Shown: piece by piece, positions 1 through 8,324 of the stretch
Layout of the letters: each line of letters starts with the position of its first letter
Numbering within the stretch: the stretch's first letter is position 1
Origin: Tritrichomonas foetus
Lineage: Eukaryota > Parabasalia > Tritrichomonadida > Tritrichomonadidae
Reading direction: 5' to 3'
DNA length: 56,817 nucleotides
Assembly: GCA_001839685.1 (NCBI GenBank)
Contig: MLAK01000601.1
Coordinates: forward strand, 37,646-94,462
Notes under the pieces: generated by a model
The model's input: the letters and a program-made list of their open reading frames with translations, nothing else
Told to the model about the DNA's origin: nothing
Database searches by the model: none
Made by a program: the position numbers and the translations under genes

Positions 1-65
1 TTTTATTGTATTGTATTTGTTGTTTTATTTTATTGTATTTTTTATTTTATTGTATTGTATTTGTT
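1..65. repeat. T-rich low-complexity direct repeat
   Basis: A 21-base T-rich word (TTTTATTGTATTGTATTTGTT) occurs identically at about 1-21 and 45-65, with a related partial copy between. It is AT-only apart from isolated G residues and is probably simple-sequence slippage. No coding role is visible. Confidence 0.6.
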
Positions 66-129
66 CTTTCTTCACACTATAGATTTGTGAAAAAGTTTCG
101 TAAAAAAACCTGGAATTTTCATGTAATCG

Positions 130-870
130 GATTTCAAATTCATAATTGATTTATTTCCTATAATTTTTCATATTCTCTAATGAAAAAAACTTTATTGGCT
201 AATAAATCAAAAAAAAAAACATTCTTCCTGCATTACCTGATAAATCAGGACGTGATTGAAAACCAAATAAAACAAAATTAATTAAAAGATTTGAGCCAAT
301 ACCACCATTTGAAGGATCATAGATTTTATTCCATATATGAAAAGTTTCATAAACATTTAAATTGGCTTTAAAAGTGGAGAATAAGTTAAAACTTTTTCGG
401 ACACGAGAAATATTCATTGCACGATGATTATTCAAAGCACATATATCAATACTGAATCCAAAGGGTCATTCTAACAGTTTAATTATTGGAACATTAGCAT
501 TATCAATTATTTTATAGTTAGAAATCATTTTTGATTTTAAAAAGAGTTTTGTTAATGTTCTTAAAATATTAGAAATATCAGAATCTTTTGGTAAATTTAG
601 AATGACGAAATCAATATCACCAATTGGAATATGAATTTAAGTCGCTGAGAATCTTTGGGGATGGTGATTGAGTTTTGTAAATATTTTTCAATGATATTAG
701 TAGACATGGTAATGACTAATCATATTTTTTTTTTTTTTTTCTGCTTCAGTTGGATTTAGTCATCACACAAACGATTTTAAATGACCATTTAAATGCTATC
801 TTTCAAGATTAATCCATGTTTCTTCATTTTGGATTGGGTTTGAAGAAGCTTACGGAAAATCTGATTTTAA
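130..870 (-). pseudogene. Broken TRF4-type non-canonical poly(A) polymerase
   Basis: Reading the minus strand, fragments of a nucleotidyltransferase appear in family order. First comes a helix ending FV..LNPTEAEK (about 780-735). Next is IPIGDIDFVI (about 630-601), matching the P-x-S-D-I-D catalytic Asp pair of Pol-beta-type transferases. Then come VPIIK and FSIDI (about 495-445), matching the conserved VPIIK and the third catalytic Asp. Last is GGIGSNLLINFVLFGFQ (about 306-256), matching the PAP-associated domain. The frame is broken by stops at the LER, FV, SAT and LLE positions, by at least one frameshift before IPIGDID, and by another at an 11-T run near 210-220. TRF4/Cid1 proteins add short A or U tails to RNA in nuclear surveillance. 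With several independent lesions this copy cannot make the enzyme. The longest intact piece is 199-435. The outer limits are approximate. Confidence 0.78.
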
Positions 871-2370
871 AAAAATGACTTTTTGAATAGTCACTGTTTT
901 TTTCAGATGTTTACAGAGGTGATTATATTGAAATCTTAAAAATACTTTTTAAGGGAGATCTATTACTTTTTGAGGGCGACTGACAGCTTTTTGTGATTTC
1001 ATCAGAAAAAATTATTCACTTTTTGTGCATGTTTGTTTCAAAATAATTCTGAGATATCTCAAATATTTCAATACCCATCTGAAAAATCATCATCATCACA
1101 TATTCAATTTTTTTAATAGTTAACGGCATGGGACTACATCCTTAATAAAAATGCTTGCATTGCCACTAATAAATTTTACATAATCATTGAGTTTGTCACA
1201 ATGATTTTTTTAATTTTTGAGATAATGAAACCATTTATATATTGAAAAAACAATCTCAATATTTGATAGATACGAGAGTGCTTCTTTGGTATTTCATTAA
1301 GATAATTGATTTTAAAAGATCCCTTTAACATGAGTTTTTTATTGATAGATTTGGTAGGGCATTTGTCGTATTTGATAACAAATCTGAATGGAAAAACAAC
1401 TTTCATTTGTGATAAAACACAAAGTAAACCTAGATTATGATACAATTTAGATATAATCTACTTTCCCTCCTTCACTTTCCTTATACGATAATCTTTATTT
1501 TTCGGAATACTTTGTTAAATATTGATTCAAAGAACCTAGAAATTGCATATTACACAATATACCTTATCTTTTGAAATATGCGAAAATGGTTGATCTAAAA
1601 ATGGTTTCAATAGATTTTCGAAAGATTTTTTTATCAAGTAACAGCTTTGAGCACCTCTTACCTGTTGAAATCAATACTCATTAATTATCATAAAACACGA
1701 TATTCCACACAATATTACTCCATTCAATAAAAAATGTTGAGAAAAGAAATTATATCAATTTTCTCAAATTAACCTTATCAACATTTTGATTATTCAAAAA
1801 GAGTTGGAATTGAATGAGTCAACAGAAAAATTCATCGAATACATTCAAAAAGTTAAATGATTCTCAATCACCGTTCATGTTCACAAATTTTCGACCTGGA
1901 ACTATTTAAAAAGTTGACATTTTTTTCTCAATGTCTATTGAAAAAAAATCACGCAAAAATCTATTCAAAAAAATATTCCTGTTGTTCAAACAGTTATAAT
2001 GAATTTTGAGAAGTTTGATAGGATAGATCATACCGTTCAATAGATGCCATACATGTTAACATAACATTTCTTTGCTGAAAACAGTAATCAAGATAATCCG
2101 ATCTTTAAAGTTCAGAAATAATTGAATTATCGAAATATTGAATTATTGAATTTATATCAAAAAAAATTTCAAATAATCTCTTCATGAACAAAAATGCTTC
2201 ATTCAATAAACTTCTCTGAAATATTGTTATCAAATAAAAATCTATTCAATAAATTCGATTAATCACAAAAATTCAATAAATTAGGTCATTCAGAAATTGT
2301 ATCGACCTGGAGAAGCTTTGGAAATGAATATCATTTCACTTTTCTCATCAAACAACCATAAAAAGATCAG
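871..2370. other. Long intergenic region, no supported gene
   Basis: About 1.5 kb of AT-rich sequence lies between the TRF4-like pseudogene and the transporter gene. One 89-codon minus-strand frame (1176-1445) starts at TTG, has no recognisable motif and is bounded by stops, so I do not call it. No tRNA-like or rRNA-like structure was seen. The 3' half carries the transporter promoter. Confidence 0.55.
2336..2348 (+). promoter_or_regulatory. Inr-like initiator
   Basis: TCACTTTTCTCAT matches the first nine positions of the trichomonad initiator consensus TCAYTWYTCATTA. It lies about 23 bases before the ATG of the transporter gene, within the usual short 5' UTR distance for trichomonads. In that clade the Inr is bound by IBP39 and sets the transcription start. 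Confidence 0.55.
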
Positions 2371-3852
2371 ATGGGAAATCTAAACAACTTTATTACTCGT
2401 GCTTGTGAAAAGTATCCAGTTGTACTCAATCTTACCGCTGTTTGCGCAGCTTTCTTATGTTACTTTTGTATGTACGCTTACAGAAAACCTTTCTCAGCCG
2501 GTACTTACGAAGGATATTCATTATGGGGTGTTGAATTCAAGATTATAGGTATTATTTTCCAAGTTCTTGGTTACACAATTTCCAAATTCCTGGGAATCAA
2601 AGTTGTGAGTGAAGTGAATCCCAAATACAGAGGTATTTGCATTTTCTGTTTTATCACATCGTCTGAACTTGTCTTGGTTTTATTTGGTGCAATTCCAAGA
2701 CCATATAATGCAATTATTATGTTCTTAAACGGTCTTCCACTTGGAATGATTTGGGGACTTACTTTTTCATATCTTGAAGGAAGAAAAACATCAGAAACAC
2801 TTGGATCAGGCATGGCTATCTCTTTCATTGTTTCGTCAGGAATAGTTAAATCAGTTGGTCAAACATTAATTAAGAATGGACTTAGCCAATTTTGGATGCC
2901 TGCAACAGTTGGTGGCATTTTCTACATTCCAATGTGTCTGGCAGTTTTTGTTTTAGAATCTCTTCCACCACCATCAGAGAAAGATATCGAAATCCGTACA
3001 GAACGTGTTGTTATGACTAACAAAGATCGTACTAAGTTCTGTAAGACATTTGGCCCAGGAATTTTCTTCATGGTTTTCTTCCACATGTTTTTAACAGCTT
3101 ATCGTGACTTCAGAGATAATTTCGCACCTGAACTTTGGGCAGCATTTGGATATGAAGAAACTCCATCAATTTTCTCAATTTCTGAAATCATTGTTGCATT
3201 TGTTGTGTTCATTGTTGTTGCCCTCTTCATGTTAATTAAGAAGCCACTTAACACACTAATAGGTTATCATATTCTTATTATTGGTGGTCAAATTATTATT
3301 GGCGTTTGTGCACTTCTTAATGCTAAAGGAAAATTACCAGGAGTTTATTTCATGGTTATTGCTGGTATTGGTCTCTACTTTGGTTATGTTCCATTTAACT
3401 CAATCATTTTTGATTCTATCATTGCAGTATTTAAGTACAAAGCAAACTCAGGTTTCTTAAGTTACTTATGCGATTCAATGGGATATCTCTCGAGTGTTGT
3501 CATTTTATTCGTCAAGAACTTTGTTTCAGCAGATTTGAGCTGGCTTCAATTCTTCCATATTTTATCCTATGCGATTGCTTTCATGGCAGCTATTTTCTTA
3601 TCATTGTCATTAGGATACTACGTATGGAAATATTACCATTGGACCCCAGAAGACCAAGAAACTCTTGATAACATTGAAGGGAAATATGCAAAAGATAGAG
3701 ATAGCAATGATGAAACAGACTACACACAAAACTCACAAACAATCGATGAGAATTTGGATGATGATAGTGATAGCGATAGCGTTTCAAGTGTTTCAATGTC
3801 TCGTTCAGGTTCATCAAGTGATGAGAGTGACAATCCAAAAATTGAAGTATAA
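2371..3852 (+). CDS. MFS-type multi-spanning transporter, DUF5690-like
   Basis: A 493-residue membrane protein with about twelve hydrophobic segments between residues 20 and 435. The first segment reads AFLCYFCMYAYRKPFSAGTY and is followed by YEGYSLWGVEFKIIG and LGYTISKFLGIKVVSE. This block is like the first helices of sugar-phosphate-type MFS carriers, and closest, from memory, to the uncharacterised DUF5690 family known mainly from Bacteroidetes. The substrate is unknown. Residues 440-493 form a hydrophilic cytoplasmic tail rich in Asp, Glu and Ser, which the bacterial proteins would not need. An Inr-like element lies 23 bases upstream, and the stop codon overlaps TAAA, the trichomonad poly(A) signal. 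Codon use is somewhat richer in C and G than its neighbours, suggesting good expression. Lateral origin is an inference. Confidence 0.85.
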   Translation: MGNLNNFITRACEKYPVVLNLTAVCAAFLCYFCMYAYRKPFSAGTYEGYSLWGVEFKIIGIIFQVLGYTISKFLGIKVVSEVNPKYRGICIFCFITSSELVLVLFGAIPRPYNAIIMFLNGLPLGMIWGLTFSYLEGRKTSETLGSGMAISFIVSSGIVKSVGQTLIKNGLSQFWMPATVGGIFYIPMCLAVFVLESLPPPSEKDIEIRTERVVMTNKDRTKFCKTFGPGIFFMVFFHMFLTAYRDFRDNFAPELWAAFGYEETPSIFSISEIIVAFVVFIVVALFMLIKKPLNTLIGYHILIIGGQIIIGVCALLNAKGKLPGVYFMVIAGIGLYFGYVPFNSIIFDSIIAVFKYKANSGFLSYLCDSMGYLSSVVILFVKNFVSADLSWLQFFHILSYAIAFMAAIFLSLSLGYYVWKYYHWTPEDQETLDNIEGKYAKDRDSNDETDYTQNSQTIDENLDDDSDSDSVSSVSMSRSGSSSDESDNPKIEV

Positions 3853-4200
3853 AATCTATTACTATTATGAATAAATTATAATCCGATATCTTTCCTGCTT
3901 TTTCATTTTTTTAATTTCTTGGTGATTTCGACGAAATTAATTTAACTGTGAACACTTTTCGTTATTTCCACTTTTCATTTGACCTTAAAAGTTTCGGCTG
4001 AAAACTTTCGCACTTTATAATATCATGATGGGATTTTTTTTTTGGCAGACAATTTTGTTGATTCACAATTATTGAATTATCAAATCCCCATTTATTTGAA
4101 AAAGTGAATATTTGAGTTAATAAACGGCCTCCCAGATTTTCATTTACCCTCGAACTATTCTGCCTCAGATTCTTTTCTAATTGGTTATATCAAACACAAA
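3853..4200. other. Intergenic spacer
   Basis: AT-rich spacer of 348 bases between two plus-strand genes. A short stem (AAAGTTT / AAACTTT around 3989-4009) is visible, but no gene. TCAGATTCTTTTCTAA, about 35 bases before the next ATG, is a weak Inr-like candidate. Confidence 0.5.
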
Positions 4201-5073
4201 ATGTTTCAAGAATCGATTTCTAGCAGCAGTGGGTATTGCTGTTTCAATCATATCGAGCAGGAAAGTATGATCACCATTTCAGATTTTCAAATGACAGATG
4301 ATTCCGCTACTTTTAGTAACCAAAATAACTGCGGATATTCTATTGCCAATAAAGATCATAAATTTGTCAATGAAAACGTGAAGAGTGATGTCAACTTAAT
4401 GTCAAATAATGGAGATGACAATTTTTCATGTATTATTGGAAACATGAATTCCATTGGTGAGAAGTGCTCAAATGATACCTGGCATAATAATGGTGATCTA
4501 TGTTTCATCATTGGAAATTTGAGCAATTTCTATAATTACAGTTATAGTGAAAATTGTTCGGGAGAAGTATTCAATCCGGACTTTGAAATTCCCGAAATTA
4601 CATATCATGATTCATGTGAGACTCTTTCAAAGCTGTCTGCTGTTAAGATTGATGAATATAATCCGCCTTGTTATTCACCAATCGAGCCATCATTTCCATC
4701 TGTAAATCATTCAAACAACTTTTCTTTATCAATCAACAACAACATCATGATGAAAAACAAAATTACGACAATGAATAATGAGATAAACTATAAAAATATT
4801 AACAATAATCTGATAAACAATCATATTGTAAATAACATTTGTAGTAATCATAATAGTTTTTCACAAAATTTACCTATAAGAAACATAGATAATTACGAAA
4901 GACAATGTTTGGAAAGTAACTGGATTAATTACACAGAGGAAGATTACAATCTCAACTTTCTTAATAATGATGATGATAATGATAGTGATAATACTAACAT
5001 GGGCCATTCGAATTTCCAATGCAGTGAAAATGATCTCGGTTTATTGACACAAAAGCTTGAAGAAAATTACTAG
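4201..5073 (+). CDS. Unrecognised Asn/Ser-rich acidic protein
   Basis: A 290-residue frame with a clear ATG and codon use like its neighbours. I do not recognise a domain. The protein is rich in Asn and Ser (long N-rich runs near residues 175-225), contains many Asp/Glu residues, and ends with an acidic patch (NNDDDNDSDN near 258-267). There is no signal peptide, no membrane segment and no zinc-ligand pattern. Composition resembles the non-globular activation-type tails of trichomonad regulators, but that is weak inference. The stop codon TAG is the first three bases of a strong hairpin (5071-5125), which is odd for this genome. The frame could be the 5' part of a longer gene cut by an insertion, since an open frame resumes after 5606, but no homology joins the two. 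Confidence 0.6.
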   Translation: MFQESISSSSGYCCFNHIEQESMITISDFQMTDDSATFSNQNNCGYSIANKDHKFVNENVKSDVNLMSNNGDDNFSCIIGNMNSIGEKCSNDTWHNNGDLCFIIGNLSNFYNYSYSENCSGEVFNPDFEIPEITYHDSCETLSKLSAVKIDEYNPPCYSPIEPSFPSVNHSNNFSLSINNNIMMKNKITTMNNEINYKNINNNLINNHIVNNICSNHNSFSQNLPIRNIDNYERQCLESNWINYTEEDYNLNFLNNDDDNDSDNTNMGHSNFQCSENDLGLLTQKLEENY

Positions 5074-5125
5074 TTTTCCTCAGTCACTTTTTGAGACTTC
5101 GTCTCAAAAAGTGACCGGAAAACTA
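5071..5125. repeat. Long inverted repeat overlapping the stop codon
   Basis: The arms GTCACTTTTTGAGAC (5083-5097) and GTCTCAAAAAGTGAC (5101-5115) are perfectly complementary around a three-base loop (TTC). A further outer stem pairs TAGTTTTCC (5071-5079) with GGAAAACTA (5117-5125), with a small bulge between. That makes 24 paired bases, far more than chance in this window. It may be an RNA 3'-end structure or the end of a small foldback element. Confidence 0.85.
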
Positions 5126-5264
5126 AAATTCTCACGGACACTTTTTCAATATCCATTCAAAAACTTGGTCCATAAAAATCCAACCAGTTTACGGAAGCTA
5201 TTTTCTGGTCTCTTGTTCAACCAAACAACGGCAAAATCAAAGGTTGCAAAGAAAAGGTGTTTAG

Positions 5265-5489
5265 GAATTCGCAGTTCCTCACTTCATTCTTTCCGCTTTG
5301 ATCCACAATCTCGCTCAGCAGGGCCTCCATATCTGCCACAATTCTCTCACTCTACCTTCAAGGAAGACTTATGAAGATGGACCGAATCAATACAAGAACC
5401 TTATACGGCAACCAGCACATCTAAACCCATTACCCGTGACTGTTGACTACTTGATCGCCTTCATCGTTAATCACAAAAACTTTGGATGA
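5265..5489 (+). pseudogene. Possible tyrosine-recombinase N-terminal remnant
   Basis: This frame is open from 5265 to 5489 without an ATG. It reads ALIHNLAQQGL, then LPSRKTYEDGPNQYKNLI, then PVTVDYLIAFIVNHKNFG. The pattern of a helix, then a P-S-x-R-x-x-Y-x-x-x-x-x-x-Y block, then a V-x-x-Y-L-x-F segment resembles the SAM-like core-binding domain at the start of tyrosine recombinases. A stop follows and no catalytic R-H-R-Y domain is present downstream, so at most a decayed fragment remains. The stretch is richer in GC than the flanks and lies between hairpins, consistent with a mobile-element scar. The assignment rests on pattern memory only. Confidence 0.33.
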
Positions 5490-5525
5490 ACTCTTCATGT
5501 TAAACTATCTCTCGGTTGACATTCA

Positions 5526-5547
5526 CCCTACTTCTGCCGAAGTAGGG
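5526..5547. repeat. Perfect short hairpin
   Basis: CCCTACTTC (5526-5534) and GAAGTAGGG (5539-5547) pair perfectly around a TGCC loop. It is GC-rich compared with the surroundings and sits just after the recombinase-like remnant. Confidence 0.8.
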
Positions 5548-5563
5548 AATGCGATTTACTAAA

Positions 5564-5624
5564 CACTTTTTCTTCTAATTTTTGATTTTTTCGTATTTTG
5601 TTTGAAAAGAGTTCAGAAAAAGTG
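5564..5624. repeat. Inverted CACTTTTTCT repeat
   Basis: CACTTTTTCT (5564-5573) is repeated inverted as AGAAAAAGTG (5615-5624) with 41 bases between. The same CACTTTTT word forms the core of the hairpin at 5083-5115, so the two structures may share an origin as the ends of one degenerate element spanning about 5.07-5.63 kb. Confidence 0.55.
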
Positions 5625-5746
5625 ATTGCACAAAACTTGTTGGGTTTTTTTGGACTAAGTTTTTGAATGAGATCTTGAAAAAGTGGCCTGGTGAGAATTT
5701 ACGTTTTGTACTTTCCCCAATTCTACTGAAAAAGAAATACTCAGGA

Positions 5747-6193
5747 ATGAAAAAACACGGAAAGAAATCTGATAATACTCATGCCTGCCACATTTGCAGC
5801 TATGAGGTTTTATATTCAATTTTGGAAAAACATATTGATATTTTAAGTCACTTCACAGATAGAGTTTATAAACATATTCGAAAAGAAATGAATCGGGAAG
5901 AAAATCTTGTCATCAAACCCGCAATTTGCAACTATTTAGGTGCTGACAAAAAGAGTGGTGATAGATATTGCGATCTTATAATTATTCAAGCTGTGCAATC
6001 AAAAAGAAAATGTGATAAGATAATTAAAGAAGTTAATGTAATCAATCGAATTACAAATATTTGGAAATCCGTCAATAAAAGTAAGTTTCCGCCAAATTTA
6101 AAGACGGCATTTCGAACAGAATTTTCGCAACTTACTGACCCATCAAACATTCCAATTATTTCACCTAGAGCAAGTATCGATCGTTATATGTAA
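5747..6193 (+). CDS. Unrecognised ORF, probably 5'-truncated
   Basis: The first ATG of this frame is at 5747, giving 148 residues. The frame is open without an ATG from 5606, and the upstream codons also look coding (FWTKFLNEILKKWPGENL), which suggests that the original 5' end has been lost. Visible features are a Cys/His-rich spot (HACHIC, shortly after the ATG), a C..YLGADKKSGDRYCDLI stretch, and a basic segment (SKRKCDKIIKEVNVINR). I do not recognise the family. It has no signal peptide or membrane segment. It may be the 3' remainder of a gene broken by the hairpin-bearing insertion, or a degenerate duplicate. Confidence 0.45.
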   Translation: MKKHGKKSDNTHACHICSYEVLYSILEKHIDILSHFTDRVYKHIRKEMNREENLVIKPAICNYLGADKKSGDRYCDLIIIQAVQSKRKCDKIIKEVNVINRITNIWKSVNKSKFPPNLKTAFRTEFSQLTDPSNIPIISPRASIDRYM

Positions 6194-6567
6194 TAATTTT
6201 ATAAAATTCCATTTGCCCTATATTTTATTTTATTTTTAGATAACATAATCTTACAAATGTTATTCACACTATTTTTGAAGAAGTAAATGGTCGAATAATG
6301 AAAATTCCTGTTTACAATCAAAATAAGATTTCAATAGAAATTCGTTGGTGAATTTTTTTTGAAATTGACCTTATGATCTGATCGAAGCGATCAAAATCAT
6401 AAACTATCAATATCTCAATAATTTCTCAAGATTTCTTGGTGTATTCATTATTGTTAGGTTTTAATAGCTTTTTACTATATATTATATGTTTAAACTACGA
6501 TTTTAAATCTTTTGAGGAAATTCTGAATTCGAACAAACCTATCAATTTTTCAATTTGAAGTGCGGAA
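6194..6567. other. Intergenic spacer with hairpin
   Basis: A spacer of 374 bases. It holds the hairpin at 6371-6402, described separately, and an Inr-like ATCAATTTTTCAATTT about 13-28 bases before the next ATG. No gene is seen. Confidence 0.5.
6371..6402. repeat. Two-part hairpin
   Basis: TGATCG (6379-6384) pairs with CGATCA (6388-6393) around AAG. TTATGAT (6371-6377) pairs with ATCATAA (6396-6402) outside it, leaving one unpaired base on the left and two on the right. It lies between two plus-strand genes and could be a 3'-end structure. Confidence 0.65.
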
Positions 6568-7704
6568 ATGGTGTACAACATGACCTGTGTTGCACCGCTC
6601 GCCCTTCCACCGATGTTAAATCTCACACTTCTCAGTGTATTCACATTTCTCCGTCACGGCGAAAGGACCCCAGTTGATCGTTGGATGCCTAAAAACGATT
6701 CTCGCGAAATTTGGATTTGCGACAATGACGAAGCGCTTTCTCCACAGACCCAAACATTCAACCGACCAGGGTCACCTTTCAGACGTTACAGAAGTGTCCT
6801 CGATTCAAAAACGATTCCTTTTCCAAAAAATTGCGCTAAGGGTCAATTAACTGTCGAAGGAATGGCCCAATTGGGTAGGCTAGGTAAATTTTTCAGAGAA
6901 GAACTTATCGAAAAAAGGAAGTTCCTTCCTGATTATTTTGATCCTAATTTAATCGATTTCAGAGCTTCCTACAGCGACAGAGCAATCAGGTCTCTCATCT
7001 CCTACGCACACGGCCTATTTCCAGAGGACGATCCAAACGAAATAATCACAATTTTAACCGGAACAAAAAGTGGCAGAGAACCACTAAATCCTGACCCATA
7101 CAGTTGCCAGGAACTACAAGACGCTTACGCCGAATTCATAGAAACGGACGAATTCAAATCCAGACGAGATCGCGCATTAAAACTGCAAAAACCGCTTTAT
7201 GATGAGATTGGACTTCCACCCGACGATCTGAACTGGCAATGGCTTGGAGATTGGCTTTATAGTTACTACTGCTCAGTCGACAACAAGCATTTGGTTCCAT
7301 CATCAGTGACCGATGAAATGTTCGAAGTAGCTATGGACGATACAGCCTACTACTCTAATGGATTCTTCGACAAGTACCGAGATATCCCAGCTGGCCCGAT
7401 TTTTAGATATTTGCTCGAAAGCATCGATGCGCGAATTTCTGGTGAAGACAGCAAAAAGCTGACTGTATTTTCTGGACACGATACAACAATAGCAGCAATT
7501 ACAGCATTCTTCGGCCATGCAAACCTCAAGGGCATAGCTCCATACAGGAGCCACTTATCAGTCGAGCTTTATGATGCGGCTGACCCAGTTGTGAGGTTTT
7601 CTCTCAATGGTGAAGTGATTACTGTTGATGGACAAGAAACAGTGACGCTCTCGCGATTAAAGAGAATGACAACTCAATCTGTACAAAAGTGCAACTATTA
7701 TTAA
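6568..7704 (+). CDS. Histidine acid phosphatase family protein
   Basis: A 378-residue protein of the branch-2 histidine phosphatase family. The catalytic motif RHGERTP is at residues 29-35, where His30 is the expected phosphorylated residue. The second active-site motif HD is at 304-305 (FSGHDTT). GQLTVEGMAQLGRLG at about residues 92-106 is the family's helix after the substrate loop, and the pattern recalls the acid phosphatase / 2-phosphoxylose phosphatase subgroup. Length fits the family. No convincing signal peptide is present, although many relatives are secreted or lysosomal; only a mildly hydrophobic stretch precedes the motif. Codon use is clearly richer in C and G than the flanking genes, which in trichomonads often marks high expression, though transfer is possible. 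The stop codon overlaps TAAA. Confidence 0.92.
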   Translation: MVYNMTCVAPLALPPMLNLTLLSVFTFLRHGERTPVDRWMPKNDSREIWICDNDEALSPQTQTFNRPGSPFRRYRSVLDSKTIPFPKNCAKGQLTVEGMAQLGRLGKFFREELIEKRKFLPDYFDPNLIDFRASYSDRAIRSLISYAHGLFPEDDPNEIITILTGTKSGREPLNPDPYSCQELQDAYAEFIETDEFKSRRDRALKLQKPLYDEIGLPPDDLNWQWLGDWLYSYYCSVDNKHLVPSSVTDEMFEVAMDDTAYYSNGFFDKYRDIPAGPIFRYLLESIDARISGEDSKKLTVFSGHDTTIAAITAFFGHANLKGIAPYRSHLSVELYDAADPVVRFSLNGEVITVDGQETVTLSRLKRMTTQSVQKCNYY

Positions 7705-8324
7705 AATATTTTCATTGAATGCTGTAATTTAAATCATTCTTATTTCTATTCCATGTTTAGCAAACATAATATAATATCATGTTATATTATTTTGGCAGAA
7801 AGTAAGGAGAGAAAAAAAAAAAAAGAAACCTTTTTATAATGTTGAGTGATGAATCAAAAATCAAGTCATTTTATCATTCAATTATATAGCTTGATTACAA
7901 AGAAAGTGGATGAGATATTCTTGTTTCAGATTTCATAATAATTTCATAAGAATCCAAGAGGAAAATACTTTTATTTGATTAATGAAAGTAATTTTTGCCA
8001 TCTTAAAAAAATGACCATATCTGAGACATATATTTTTCAAAGTAATGAAGGGTGGTTTCGAGCAAGGTGATTCCATTGGTGATAATTGATATAAATCACA
8101 TTTGAATCACACCTGACTTTTTATGTTAGATAACTACTATTTTCAATTAAATGTAATTTCTGATAAAAAATATCTACCATTATTTTTTTGAATAAAATAA
8201 GAATATTTCTCAAAGAAAAGTTTTATCTTTCGAATTTTTTCAATAATAACATCACATCCACCTTCCATTTCACTTTTCAATAGTTCATTTTGGTCCGATC
8301 AAATAGGCAAGTCTATTCTATTAA
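7705..8324. other. Intergenic region
   Basis: About 620 bases of AT-rich sequence with no gene. An AT-only hairpin (ATAATATAA 7766-7774 / TTATATTAT 7782-7790) follows the phosphatase gene by about 60 bases. The right end holds the Myb gene promoter. Confidence 0.5.
8270..8282 (+). promoter_or_regulatory. Inr initiator, near-perfect
   Basis: TCACTTTTCAATA matches the trichomonad Inr consensus TCAYTWYTCATTA at 12 of 13 positions. It is 43 bases before the Myb gene ATG. Of the Inr-like sites in this window it is the best match. Confidence 0.7.

Noticed and set aside
1176..1445. 89-codon minus-strand frame
   Set aside because: It starts at TTG, is closed by a nearby upstream stop and shows no motif or family resemblance.
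5057..5374. 105-codon plus-strand frame over the hairpin
   Set aside because: It reads through both arms of the foldback, has no motif, and overlaps the better recombinase-like frame.
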